64,000 nt of DNA from Actinomadura opuntiae (GTDB taxonomy: Bacteria > Actinomycetota > Actinomycetes > Streptosporangiales > Streptosporangiaceae): the NCBI RefSeq assembly GCF_030283205.1, contig NZ_JASNWF010000013.1, forward strand, positions 64,540-128,539, given 5' to 3'. Position 1 is the stretch's first letter, and each line of letters opens with the position of its first letter. The position numbers and the translations under genes were made by a program. Positions 7,332-15,846 of this stretch are shown one piece after another. A model generated the notes under the pieces. The model saw only the letters and a list, made by a program, of their open reading frames with translations. It was not told the DNA's origin and did no database searches.

Positions 7332-9191
7332 TCACCGGGAGTCCGGGCGGACGACCATCGCGCTGCCGCCGCCGCGCCGGACCGGCTCGGCGACCGCCTG
7401 GACGAGCCCGGGCCGCAGGAACTCCAGGCCGGTGGCCGCGCCGATCACGCCCGCCGGCGGGCCGGGGAACACCTCCAGCCGGTGCCCGCGCGCCGCGAGG
7501 CCCCTGCCGTACCGGTCGATGAACGCCTGCTCGGCGAAGACCTGCGGGGTGTTGCGCTGGGTGGCGCGCGGCGCGGCCAGCGCGGCGGGCAGGTCCATGC
7601 CGAGGTCGATCCGGTTCACCAGGATCTGCAGGACGGTCGTGATGATCGTGGATCCGCCGGGGGTGCCGAGCGCCAGCCGCGGCCGGCCGTCCTGCAGCAC
7701 GATCGTCGGCGAGATGCTGCTGCGCGGCCGCTTGTGCGGGCCGGGCAGGTTCGGGTCGGGCAGGCCGCCGGGCGCCGACGGCGTGAAGGAGAAGTCGGTC
7801 AGCTCGTTGTTCAGCAGGAAGCCGCGGCCGGGGACGGTGAGGGCGCTGCCGCCGAACTGCTCGATCGTCACGGTGTAGGAGGCGACGTTCCCCCACTTGT
7901 CGGCGACGACGAGGTGGGTGGTCTGCGGTCCCTCGGCGGCGAGCACGCGGGTCTGCGTGCCGGACGGGACGCACGGCTCATATCGGCCGTCGGGGCTGCC
8001 GGGCGCGACGGGCGCGGTGGCGGCCTCGCCGGGCTTGATCAGGCAGGCGCGCTCGCGGGCGAACCCCTGCGACAGCAGCTCGTCCAGCGGCACCTTCACC
8101 TGGGCGGGGTCGCCGACGTAGGCGCCGCGGTCGGCGTAGGCGAGCTTCGACGCCTCCAGGTAGTAGTGCAGCGCGGTGACGGGGTCGCGCGGGTCGAGGC
8201 GGAAGTTGCCCAGGATGTTGAGCGCCTCGCCGACCGTGGAGCCGCCGGAGGACGACGGCGGTTCCCCGTACACGTCGTAGCCGCGGTAGGCGACGTGTGT
8301 GGGCTGCTTCGGCAGCGCCTTGTAGGCGGCCAGGTCGCTGGTCTTCATGACCCCCGGCCGGACCTTCCGCGTCGCCTTCGGGTCGACCGGCGGCCGGGTG
8401 ACCGTGCTGACGATCTCCTTGCCCAGCTCGCCCCGGTAGAGCCAGCCGATGCCGTGCTCGGCGATCTGCCGGTAGGTGTTCGCCAGGTCGGGGTTCTTGA
8501 AGACCGAGCCGACCGCCGGCGGCTCGCCGCCGGGCAGGAACAGCTTCCGGGTCGGGACGATGTCGCGGAAGCGGTCCGCGTTCACGGCGGTCTGGTCGTG
8601 GAACTCCTGGTCCACCACGAACCCGCGCTCGGCGACCTTGATCGCCGGCTGCAGCAGCGTGCTCAGCCTGCGGGTGCCGAACCGGTGCAGCCCGAGGTCC
8701 CACTGGGCGAGCGTTCCCGGCACGCCGACGCTGAGCCCGCTGGTGACGGCGTCGGCGAACGAGAGCGGCTTGCCCGTCGCCGGGTCGATGAAGTAGTCCT
8801 CCTTCATCGACGCCGGGCCGAACTCGCGGCCGTCGAGCGCGTACACCTTGCGCGACCTGGCGTCGTAGTAGGTCATGTAGCCGCCGCCGCCGATGGCCGA
8901 CACGTACGGTTCGGTGACGCCGAGGGCGGCGCCCGCCGCGACGGCGGCGTCCATCGCGTTGCCGCCCCGCTTGAGGATCTCCAGGGCCGCGCGGCTCGCG
9001 TCCGGGTCGACCGTGGAGACCGCGCCGCCGTAGCCGGTGGCGACGGGCTGCTTGGGCGGCGGGCGGTGCCCCGGCGGGGACGCCGCGGCGGCGGCCGGGA
9101 CGGCCAGCGCCGCCGTGACGGCGACCGCGGCGGCGAGCGCGGTGCGGCGGAGGGCTCCGGAGGGCGAGGGGCGCTGTGCTGGGCGGGACAC
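7332..9191 (-). CDS. ggt: Gamma-glutamyltransferase, secreted
   Basis: A 619-residue exported Ntn-hydrolase that cleaves gamma-glutamyl bonds of glutathione and related thiols and transfers the group to water or amino acids. The N-terminus has a Sec-type signal (basic start, then LAAAVAVTAALAVPAAAA). The large-subunit core GGNAMDAAVAAGAALGVTEP is clear. The autoprocessing nucleophile is the threonine in PQTTHLVV, and the small subunit contains SSISPTIV and GTPGGSTI. The GTG start is supported by AGGAGG six bases upstream. It is divergent from the APC permease across 361 bases, so peptide-derived amino acids released by it might be imported by the neighbour; that link is inference. Confidence 0.95.
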   Translation of the reverse strand: MSRPAQRPSPSGALRRTALAAAVAVTAALAVPAAAAASPPGHRPPPKQPVATGYGGAVSTVDPDASRAALEILKRGGNAMDAAVAAGAALGVTEPYVSAIGGGGYMTYYDARSRKVYALDGREFGPASMKEDYFIDPATGKPLSFADAVTSGLSVGVPGTLAQWDLGLHRFGTRRLSTLLQPAIKVAERGFVVDQEFHDQTAVNADRFRDIVPTRKLFLPGGEPPAVGSVFKNPDLANTYRQIAEHGIGWLYRGELGKEIVSTVTRPPVDPKATRKVRPGVMKTSDLAAYKALPKQPTHVAYRGYDVYGEPPSSSGGSTVGEALNILGNFRLDPRDPVTALHYYLEASKLAYADRGAYVGDPAQVKVPLDELLSQGFARERACLIKPGEAATAPVAPGSPDGRYEPCVPSGTQTRVLAAEGPQTTHLVVADKWGNVASYTVTIEQFGGSALTVPGRGFLLNNELTDFSFTPSAPGGLPDPNLPGPHKRPRSSISPTIVLQDGRPRLALGTPGGSTIITTVLQILVNRIDLGMDLPAALAAPRATQRNTPQVFAEQAFIDRYGRGLAARGHRLEVFPGPPAGVIGAATGLEFLRPGLVQAVAEPVRRGGGSAMVVRPDSR

Positions 9192-9552
9192 CGAACCTCC
9201 TGTGGGACGCGGCGTCCCTACGGTGTCACCGATCTTCGCCGATTGCCACCGTCCGCACCGGCCGACCCCGGCCGCCGCGGGGCCGCCGGGGCCGCGGATC
9301 GAAAGCGCTTTCCTTCGGAATGGCGGTATTGGTGGGAACGGTCCACCGGAAACGGCCCCGGTATCGCCCCCTCACCTGCGGCTCCTTCCGCCATACTGGC
9401 GGACCGTGGTTTGGCAGCATCCGACAACAGACGCTCGACGGCAATCCGCTGGAAAACGTTGCGATTATGGTCATACCTGGTGAATTCTTAGGGACTTCGA
9501 CCAACCGTCTCTCGCGAACAGCGGCGCGGGTTCGGGCCAGGGGGGAACACCT
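9192..9552. other. Divergent intergenic region with a 12-bp palindrome
   Basis: This 361-base region separates ggt and the APC permease and must contain both promoters. GAAAGCGCTTTC at 9301-9312 is a perfect palindrome of the LacI-family operator style. GGTGG-GAACGGT-CCACC (9331-9346) is a second, looser inverted repeat. No open frame here looks like a gene. Confidence 0.5.
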
Positions 9553-11535
9553 ATGACCTGGGACGTCCGCATGCGCAACAACATGTTCCGCCGGCTGCCG
9601 GTGGAGCAGGCGACCGGCCGGCTGTACGGCGGCCGGCACCGGCTCCGCGTGGTGTACCGGACCCGGGACCTGGTCGTGCTCGGGCTCGGCGTGATGATCG
9701 GCTCCGGCATTTTCAAGATCTCCGGAGAGCAGGCCGCGACCACCGCCGGCCCCTCGGTGATCATTTCCTTCCTGATCGCCGGCGGCGTCTGCTTCCTCGC
9801 CGCGCTGTCCTACGCGGAGCTGTCGTCCATCGTGCCGGTGGCGGGCAGCGCCTACTCCTTCAGCTACGTCGCGTTCGGCGAGATCTGGGCGTGGGTGGTC
9901 GGCTGGGCGCTGGTGCTGGAGCTGCTGCTGGCCGCGTCGGTCGTCGCGCGGGCCTGGTCGCTGTACGCCGCGCAGGCGCTCGCCGACTTCGCGGTGCCGG
10001 TGCCGTCCTGGCTCGCCGGGATCATCGGGCAGGAGAAGGGCTTCGACCTGTTCGCGTTCGGCATCCTGGTCCTGCTGATCGTGATGCTGGCCACCGGCAG
10101 CCGGATGAGCCTGCGCAGCCTGTGGTTCATGGTGATGGCCAAGCTGATCGTGATCGGGCTGGTCGTGGCGACCGGGCTGAAGTTCTTCCACGCCGGCAAC
10201 CTCACCCCGTTCGTGCCGCCCGAGCGGCCCGCGCCGGCCGGCGCCGAGACCGTGCTCGACGCCGTGCTCGGCGCGGTCACCGGCAGCAGGCCCGAGGTGT
10301 TCGGCATCTGGGGGATCTTCGCCGCCGCGCCCGCGATCGCGTTCGCCTACATCGGCTTCGACCTGATCGCCACCGCGTCCGAGGAGACCGACGACGCGCC
10401 CCGCAAGGTGCCGCGCGGGATGCTGACCAGCCTGGCGATCGCCGTCGTGCTGTACGTCGCGGTCGCGGTCGCGATGGTCGGCATGGTCTCCCCCGACCGG
10501 CTGGATCCGGCCAAGCCGCTGCTGGCGACGGCGTTCGGGCTGGTGGGCGCGGACTCCATGGGCAAGATCATCGACGTCGGCGCGGTGCTGGCGCTGACCA
10601 CCGTGATCCTGGTGGTGCTGATCAGCCTGACCCGGGTGGTGTTCTCGATGTCGCGGGACGGGCTGCTGCCCCGCCCGATCGCCGGGATGAGCCGCTACCG
10701 GGTGCCGTCGCGGGCCACGCTCGTCGCGGGCGGCGCGGCCGTGGTGATGTCGCAGAGCGTCAACGTGCTGACGCTGGAGCAGATGGTGGTGATCGGGACG
10801 CTGTTCGCGTTCCTGTTCGTCTCGGCGGGCGTGCTCGCGCTGCGCCGCGACCGTCCCGACCTGCACCGCCCGTTCCGCGTCCCGGCCGCGCCGGTCACCG
10901 CCGTCGCGACGATCCTGGCGACCGGCTGGCTGATGCTGAACCTGAAGGTCCAGACCTGGGGCTACTTCACCGTCTGGATGGCCGCCGGGATCCTGATCTA
11001 CCTGGTGTACGGCCGGCGCAAGAGCCAGATGAAGCTGCTGCTGGACGCCCCGCCGCCCGCGCGTCCGGTCGCCGCCCGGATGGAGGCGCCGCCGCCCGGC
11101 GTGGCGCCCTTCGAGGGCGCGGCGGGCTTCGACGCGTTCGGTGGTTCGACGCCGCCGGACGGGTTCCCGGCGGTGGGCCGGCACGGGACGGGCGGGCGGC
11201 CGAACGTCCCCGCGCCGGAGAGCCCGTACCCGACCGGCCGTTACTCGGCGGGCCGCCGCGAGCCTCATGCGCGGGAGTCGGGTCCGTACGGGCGGGAGGG
11301 CACCGCGGAACCGCCGGCCGATCCGTACGCGCTCGATCCGGACGTGCCGAACCCGTTCGCGTCCGGTCCGCATCCGGCGGCCGGGCGGTACGGGCCCGAG
11401 GAGCTCGGCTCCAACCCGTACGAGGGCGGACGGTACGGAACCGGCCCTTACACGCGGGACCCGTACGTCCAGGAGCCGTACGAGGACGGCGAGCGCGAGG
11501 AGCCGCCCTATCCCGGCGGCCGCCACCGCCGCTGA
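9553..11535 (+). CDS. APC-family amino acid permease with long low-complexity tail
   Basis: A cytoplasmic membrane amino acid/polyamine/organocation transporter of 660 residues. The membrane domain (about residues 28-480, roughly 12 segments) begins with LVVLGLGVMIGSGIF, the substrate-binding unwound helix typical of cationic amino acid transporters (CAT-like), and has AFAYIGFDLIATASEE. After residue 490 comes a hydrophilic tail of about 165 residues rich in Pro, Gly, Tyr and Arg, with repeated RYG and PY units. That tail is not part of the family and is probably disordered cytoplasmic sequence. GGGGG precedes the ATG. Confidence 0.9.
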   Translation: MTWDVRMRNNMFRRLPVEQATGRLYGGRHRLRVVYRTRDLVVLGLGVMIGSGIFKISGEQAATTAGPSVIISFLIAGGVCFLAALSYAELSSIVPVAGSAYSFSYVAFGEIWAWVVGWALVLELLLAASVVARAWSLYAAQALADFAVPVPSWLAGIIGQEKGFDLFAFGILVLLIVMLATGSRMSLRSLWFMVMAKLIVIGLVVATGLKFFHAGNLTPFVPPERPAPAGAETVLDAVLGAVTGSRPEVFGIWGIFAAAPAIAFAYIGFDLIATASEETDDAPRKVPRGMLTSLAIAVVLYVAVAVAMVGMVSPDRLDPAKPLLATAFGLVGADSMGKIIDVGAVLALTTVILVVLISLTRVVFSMSRDGLLPRPIAGMSRYRVPSRATLVAGGAAVVMSQSVNVLTLEQMVVIGTLFAFLFVSAGVLALRRDRPDLHRPFRVPAAPVTAVATILATGWLMLNLKVQTWGYFTVWMAAGILIYLVYGRRKSQMKLLLDAPPPARPVAARMEAPPPGVAPFEGAAGFDAFGGSTPPDGFPAVGRHGTGGRPNVPAPESPYPTGRYSAGRREPHARESGPYGREGTAEPPADPYALDPDVPNPFASGPHPAAGRYGPEELGSNPYEGGRYGTGPYTRDPYVQEPYEDGEREEPPYPGGRHRR

Positions 11536-11612
11536 CGATCCACTCGTCGAGCGCCGTTTCCCCAGGTGGGGAGGCGGCGCTCTGCGCGTGCACGAAACCG
11601 GCTGGACATACC

Positions 11613-11672
11613 GCCCGTCCCGGGGTTATGTTCTTCTCATATCGAGATGAACTCATACTGAGATTTACTCAG
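11613..11672 (+). promoter_or_regulatory. Promoter and operator-like repeats of the Nudix operon
   Basis: TGGACA (11613-11618), a 17-base spacer and TTATGT (11636-11641) form a sigma70-type promoter. Immediately downstream, half-sites CTCA (11652-11655), TGAG (11659-11662) and CTCA (11668-11671) alternate. CTGAG-ATTTA-CTCAG at 11658-11672 is a perfect inverted repeat. A repressor bound here would block the start of transcription. Because the first gene encodes an NrtR-like protein with a DNA-binding domain, autoregulation is the natural inference. Confidence 0.6.
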
Positions 11673-11695
11673 AGCGAGACCATGGTGAGGCGCGG

Positions 11696-12520
11696 ATGAC
11701 CCCGGACCCGATGCGCGACGAGAGCGAGTTCCTCGCGAACTACGACCCGCGCGCCTACGACCCCGTCGCGGTGACCGTGGACGTCGTCGCCCTCACCATC
11801 CGGGACGGGTCGCTGCACGTCCTGCTCGTCCGCCGCGGCAACGCGCCGTTCGAGGGGATGTGGGCGCTGCCCGGCGGGTTCGTCCACGCGGGTGGCCGGC
11901 GCGAGGCCGAGGACCTGCCGGACGCCGCCGTCCGCGAGCTGGCCGAGGAGACCGGGCTCAGCGGGAAGGACGGCGCGCTCGGGCGCGTCCACCTGGAGCA
12001 GCTCGGCACCTACGGCGCGCCCGGCCGCGACCCGCGCATGCGCGTCATCTCCGTCGCCTACCTGGCGTTCGCGCCCGAGCTGCCGGACCCCGAGGCGGGC
12101 GGCGACGCCGCCGACGCGGCCTGGGCGCCGGTGGGCGCGCTCGGCCTGACCGAGTCCGGCGACCAGCGGCCCGGCACGACGCGGCGGCTCGCCTTCGACC
12201 ACGCGCGGATCCTCACCGACGGCCTGGAGCGCGCCCGCGGCAAGCTGGAGTACACCCCGCTCGCCACGGCGTTCTGCGGCGGCGAGTTCACCATCCCCGA
12301 GCTGCGCGCCGTCTACGAGGCGGTCTGGGGCGAGGAACTGCACGCCGGCAACTTCCACCGCAAGGTGCTGTCGGTCCCCGGCTTCGTGGAGAGCACCGGT
12401 GCCACGTCCGACAAGGGCGGCCGGCGCGGCGGTCCCCGGCCCCGGCTCTACCGCGCGGGCGACGCCCGCCTCCTGCATCCCGCACTGCTGCGTCCCGGCC
12501 GCGAGGAAGAGATCAGGTGA
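11696..12520 (+). CDS. NrtR-like Nudix hydrolase-winged helix regulator
   Basis: A 274-residue protein with an N-terminal Nudix domain (about 22-165) and a C-terminal NrtR-type winged helix (about 185-272: PLATAFCGGEFTIPELRAVYE, then GNFHRKVL). The Nudix box fits GX5EX7REUXEEXGU completely: G66, E72, R80-E81, E84-E85 and G87. It may therefore still hydrolyse an ADP-ribose-like nucleotide as well as sense one. Known NrtR proteins repress NAD genes and release DNA on binding ADP-ribose. Here the downstream genes are not NAD biosynthesis genes but a J-domain/pseudokinase, a vWA protein and a PurA paralogue. The start is ATG after GAGG. Confidence 0.85.
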   Translation: MTPDPMRDESEFLANYDPRAYDPVAVTVDVVALTIRDGSLHVLLVRRGNAPFEGMWALPGGFVHAGGRREAEDLPDAAVRELAEETGLSGKDGALGRVHLEQLGTYGAPGRDPRMRVISVAYLAFAPELPDPEAGGDAADAAWAPVGALGLTESGDQRPGTTRRLAFDHARILTDGLERARGKLEYTPLATAFCGGEFTIPELRAVYEAVWGEELHAGNFHRKVLSVPGFVESTGATSDKGGRRGGPRPRLYRAGDARLLHPALLRPGREEEIR

Positions 12521-12527
12521 TCCCCCG

Positions 12528-13568
12528 ATGGACGACGTGAACATCCGCGAACTCGACGACGCGCTGGCCCGCCTCGGCCGCGCCCGCGTCCCCGCCGACC
12601 TGTTCGGCGACGACTCCGCCGAGGCGGCGCGGCGCTACCGGCGGCTCGTCCGGCTCGTCCACCCGGACGCGACCGGCGGCCGGACGCGCGACGCGTTCGT
12701 CCGGCTGAACGCGCTGTGGCGCACCTACAACCGGTCCGACCCGGCCGTCGTCACCACCCGCCGGCACTCCTACCGCATCGCGGGCGACTCGGTCTCCGGC
12801 GACCTCGCCCAGCTGTACCGGGCCGCGACGGACGCCGCGGCGGGCGAGGTGCTGCTGAAGATGCCGCGCGACCCGCGCGACGGCGACCTGCTGGAACGCG
12901 AGGCCGTCGCGCTGCGCCAGCTCCCCAAGGACGGGGACGGGCGGTTCCTGCCGTACGTCCCGCGCCTGGTCGAGTCGTTCCGGCACCAGGACGCCGCGAC
13001 GGGCGGGCTGCGGCAGTCGAACGCCATCGCCGCGCTCGACGGCTTCCGCAGCCTGGCCGAGGTCAGGGCCGCCTTCCCCGGCGGCGTCGACCCGCGCGAC
13101 GCGGCGTGGATGTGGCGGCGGCTGCTGGTCGGGCTCGGGTTCGCGCACCGCGCGGGCGTCCTGCACGGCGCGGTGCTGCCCGACCACGTCATGATCCACC
13201 CGGAGGAGCACGGGCTGGTCCTGGTCGACTGGTGCTACTCCGTTCCCGGCTGCTACGCGCACGCCGACCCGTCCGGGCGCGTCCCCGCGCTGGTGGAGCG
13301 GTACCGCGACTGGTACCCGCCGGAGGTCCCGGCGCGGCGTCCCGCGAGCCAGGCCACCGACCTCTTCATGGCCGCCCGGTGCATGACCGACCTGATGGGC
13401 GACCGGGCGCCCAAGGCGATGCGCATGTTCGCGCGCGGCTGCCTGCTGACCGCGCAGAACCGCCGTCCCCACGACGCCTGGCGGCTGCTGGCGGAACTCG
13501 ACGAGCTGCTCGAACGGCTCTACGGCCCGCGGCGCTTCCGCCCCTTCCACCTGCCCGTCACCCACTGA
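12528..13568 (+). CDS. J-domain protein with C-terminal protein-kinase-like (pseudokinase) domain
   Basis: A 346-residue protein I know only by its parts. Residues 33-68 resemble a DnaJ J-domain, with the hallmark HPD at 45-47 and the helix AFVRLNALWRTYN. Residues 75-340 look like a protein kinase: a candidate ATP lysine K111 in EVLLKM, a helix-C glutamate (E123 or E125), and D234 at the DFG position (VDWCYS). The catalytic loop reads HGAVLPDH (213-220), so the HRD aspartate, the lysine and the asparagine are all replaced. That suggests a nucleotide-binding pseudokinase. It starts 7 bases after the Nudix gene and is surely in one transcript with it. The HPD implies it may recruit an Hsp70. 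Confidence 0.75.
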   Translation: MDDVNIRELDDALARLGRARVPADLFGDDSAEAARRYRRLVRLVHPDATGGRTRDAFVRLNALWRTYNRSDPAVVTTRRHSYRIAGDSVSGDLAQLYRAATDAAAGEVLLKMPRDPRDGDLLEREAVALRQLPKDGDGRFLPYVPRLVESFRHQDAATGGLRQSNAIAALDGFRSLAEVRAAFPGGVDPRDAAWMWRRLLVGLGFAHRAGVLHGAVLPDHVMIHPEEHGLVLVDWCYSVPGCYAHADPSGRVPALVERYRDWYPPEVPARRPASQATDLFMAARCMTDLMGDRAPKAMRMFARGCLLTAQNRRPHDAWRLLAELDELLERLYGPRRFRPFHLPVTH

Positions 13569-13580
13569 AGGAGAAGATCC

Positions 13581-14552
13581 ATGGGAAGCGGAAACTGGTC
13601 CACCGACGTCTACGCGGCGCGCGCGAGCTACCGCGCGTCCACCGGCGCGAGCGCGTTCGCCTACAGCGACGGCGGCGCGACCGCCGTCCACTCCGACCTC
13701 GACCCGCACGGCGTGACCGTCCGGGAGAGCCGCGACTCCGACGACCACCCCGAGTCGCTGGCGATCGGCGTGCTGTTCGACGTCACCGGCTCGATGGGCA
13801 CCGTGCCGCGCACGCTGCAGACCAAGCTGCCCGACCTGCTCGGCCTGCTGCTGCGCAAGGGGTACGTCGAGCACCCGCACATCCTGTTCGGCGCGGTCGG
13901 CGACGCCACCTGTGACCGGGCGCCGCTGCAGATCGGGCAGTTCGAGGCCGACAACCGGATGGACGACGACCTCGGCAAGATCCTGCTGGAGGGCGGGGGC
14001 GGCGGCCAGATGCGCGAGTCCTACGAGCTGGCCATGTACTTCATGGCCCGGCACACCTCGATCGACTGCTTCGAGAAGCGCGGCAAGCGCGGCTACCTGT
14101 TCATGATCGGCGACGAGCTGGCCTACCCGAAGATCAAGCGGCGCGAGGTCGCCAAGGTCATCGGCGACGAGCTGGAGCGCGACCTGCCGATCGCGGACGT
14201 GCTGCGCGAGCTCCAGCGGATGTACGAGGTGTACTTCATCATCCCCGAGGGCGCCTACCACTCCGGCAGCCGCGAGCTGAAGGACTTCTGGCAGGGGCTG
14301 CTCGGCCAGCACGTCCTCTACCTCGACGATCTCGACGCGGTGTGCGAGACGATCGCGCTGACCGTCGGGCTCGCCGAGGACGCCATCGACCTGGACGAGG
14401 GCCTGGACCACCTGGCCGAGGCCGGCTCGGACGCCGGCGCGTCGGTGTCGCGGGCGCTGGCCCGGCTGGACGCGTCGCGCACGCCGGTCGCGGTGTCGGC
14501 GACGCCGCCCGGACTGGACGCCTCCGGGCCGTCCGCCACGACGCGGCTCTGA
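13581..14552 (+). CDS. vWA-like metal-ion-dependent protein
   Basis: A 323-residue cytosolic protein without signal or membrane segment. After a Gly/Ser/Tyr-rich N-terminus, strand one reads LAIGVLFDVTGSMG with a MIDAS-type motif at D67, T69 and S71. Later come ILFGAVGDA and GYLFMIGDEL, the usual second and third strands of a von Willebrand A fold. The loop GGGGGQMRESYELAMYFMA is a conserved-looking feature of uncharacterised relatives. It is preceded by AGGAGA and separated by 12 bases from the J-domain gene and 13 from the PurA paralogue. Its role is probably scaffolding of a protein assembly with the J-domain partner; this is inference. Confidence 0.75.
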   Translation: MGSGNWSTDVYAARASYRASTGASAFAYSDGGATAVHSDLDPHGVTVRESRDSDDHPESLAIGVLFDVTGSMGTVPRTLQTKLPDLLGLLLRKGYVEHPHILFGAVGDATCDRAPLQIGQFEADNRMDDDLGKILLEGGGGGQMRESYELAMYFMARHTSIDCFEKRGKRGYLFMIGDELAYPKIKRREVAKVIGDELERDLPIADVLRELQRMYEVYFIIPEGAYHSGSRELKDFWQGLLGQHVLYLDDLDAVCETIALTVGLAEDAIDLDEGLDHLAEAGSDAGASVSRALARLDASRTPVAVSATPPGLDASGPSATTRL

Positions 14553-14565
14553 GGTCGAGGCCGCG

Positions 14566-15846
14566 ATGGGGCACGTCATCGTCGTCGATCTCGGGTACGG
14601 GGACGCGGGCAAGGGCACGGTCGTCGACCACCTCTGCCGCGCGTCCCCGGTGACGGCGGTCGTCCGGTTCAACGGGGGCGCGCAGGCGGCGCACAACGTC
14701 GTGACGGACGACGGGCGGCACCACACGTTCGCCCAGTTCGGCTCGGGGACGTTCGTCCCAGGCGTGCGGACGCACCTGTCGCGGTTCATGCTGGTCGACC
14801 CCCTCTCCCTCGCCGCCGAGGCCGACCACCTGCGGCGGCTCGGCGTCGGCGACGCGCTCGACCGGCTCACCGTCGACCGGGACGCGCTCCTCACCACGCC
14901 GTACCACCGGGCCGCCAACCGCGCGCGGGAGCGGGCGCGCGGCGCGGCCCGGCACGGGTCGTGCGGCATGGGCATCGGCGAGACCGCGTCGTACGCGCTC
15001 GCGCACGATGACGCACCGCGCGCGGGCGACTGCCTGTCGCCCGCGCGGCTGCGGCGCCGGCTCACCGCGCTCCACGACTGGTACCGCGACACGTTCCCCT
15101 CCGGTGGCGACGTCCCGGACGTCGACGCCTGCGCCGAGGCGTTCACCGCGTTCGCCGACCGGGTCCGGATCGTCGGCGGCGGCCATCTGCACACCCTGCT
15201 GCGCTCCGGCGACGTGGTGTTCGAGGGCGCGCAGGGCGTCCTGCTGGACGAGTGGCACGGCTTCCACCCGTACACCACCTGGTCGACCACGACGTTCGCC
15301 AACGCCGAGACGCTGCTGGCCGAGGCGGGCGCGACGGCAGCGCGGCTCGGGGTCCTGCGGACGTACGCGACCCGGCACGGTCCCGGCCCGTTCGTCACCG
15401 AGGACGCGGCGCTGACCGCCGCGCTCCCCGACCCGCACAACGGCACGGGCCCGTGGCAGGGCGCGTTCCGCGTCGGCCACCTCGACGCCGTCGCGCTCCG
15501 GTACGCGCTGGAGGTCACCGACGGCGTGGACGGCCTGGCGGTCACGCATCTGGACGTCGCGGGGGCGCGTCCCGACCTGCGCGTCTGCCACGCCTACGCG
15601 ACGCCGGACGGGCGGCTGGACCGGCTGCCTGCCGGCGAGGGCGACCTGGACCGCCAGGCCGCCCTCACCCGCCGGCTGGCGTCGGCGCGGCCGGTCTACG
15701 CGCCGCTCGGCCGCCCGGCCGCGACGATCGAGGACGCGCTCGGCGTCCCGGTCGTCCTCACCTCGCACGGCCCGGCGGCCGCGGACAAGCGCCCCACCGG
15801 TCAGCCGCTCTCGCGGAACCCCGGCACCTTGCGCAGGACCGCGTAG
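14566..15846 (+). CDS. Adenylosuccinate synthetase paralogue
   Basis: A 426-residue member of the PurA fold, which normally joins IMP and aspartate using GTP. The P-loop-like start reads VVDLGYGDAGKGTVVD, with D13 at the catalytic position and K16. NGGAQAAHNV supplies the second catalytic residue as H43, and GAQGVLLDEWHG matches the family's GAQG..LD.DHG motif. The glutamate after D13 in true PurA is alanine (A14), and the 3' half is divergent. It is the last gene of the Nudix operon, so it is more likely a specialised nucleotide ligase than housekeeping purA. Its last 46 bases overlap the convergent permease gene. Confidence 0.8.
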   Translation: MGHVIVVDLGYGDAGKGTVVDHLCRASPVTAVVRFNGGAQAAHNVVTDDGRHHTFAQFGSGTFVPGVRTHLSRFMLVDPLSLAAEADHLRRLGVGDALDRLTVDRDALLTTPYHRAANRARERARGAARHGSCGMGIGETASYALAHDDAPRAGDCLSPARLRRRLTALHDWYRDTFPSGGDVPDVDACAEAFTAFADRVRIVGGGHLHTLLRSGDVVFEGAQGVLLDEWHGFHPYTTWSTTTFANAETLLAEAGATAARLGVLRTYATRHGPGPFVTEDAALTAALPDPHNGTGPWQGAFRVGHLDAVALRYALEVTDGVDGLAVTHLDVAGARPDLRVCHAYATPDGRLDRLPAGEGDLDRQAALTRRLASARPVYAPLGRPAATIEDALGVPVVLTSHGPAAADKRPTGQPLSRNPGTLRRTA

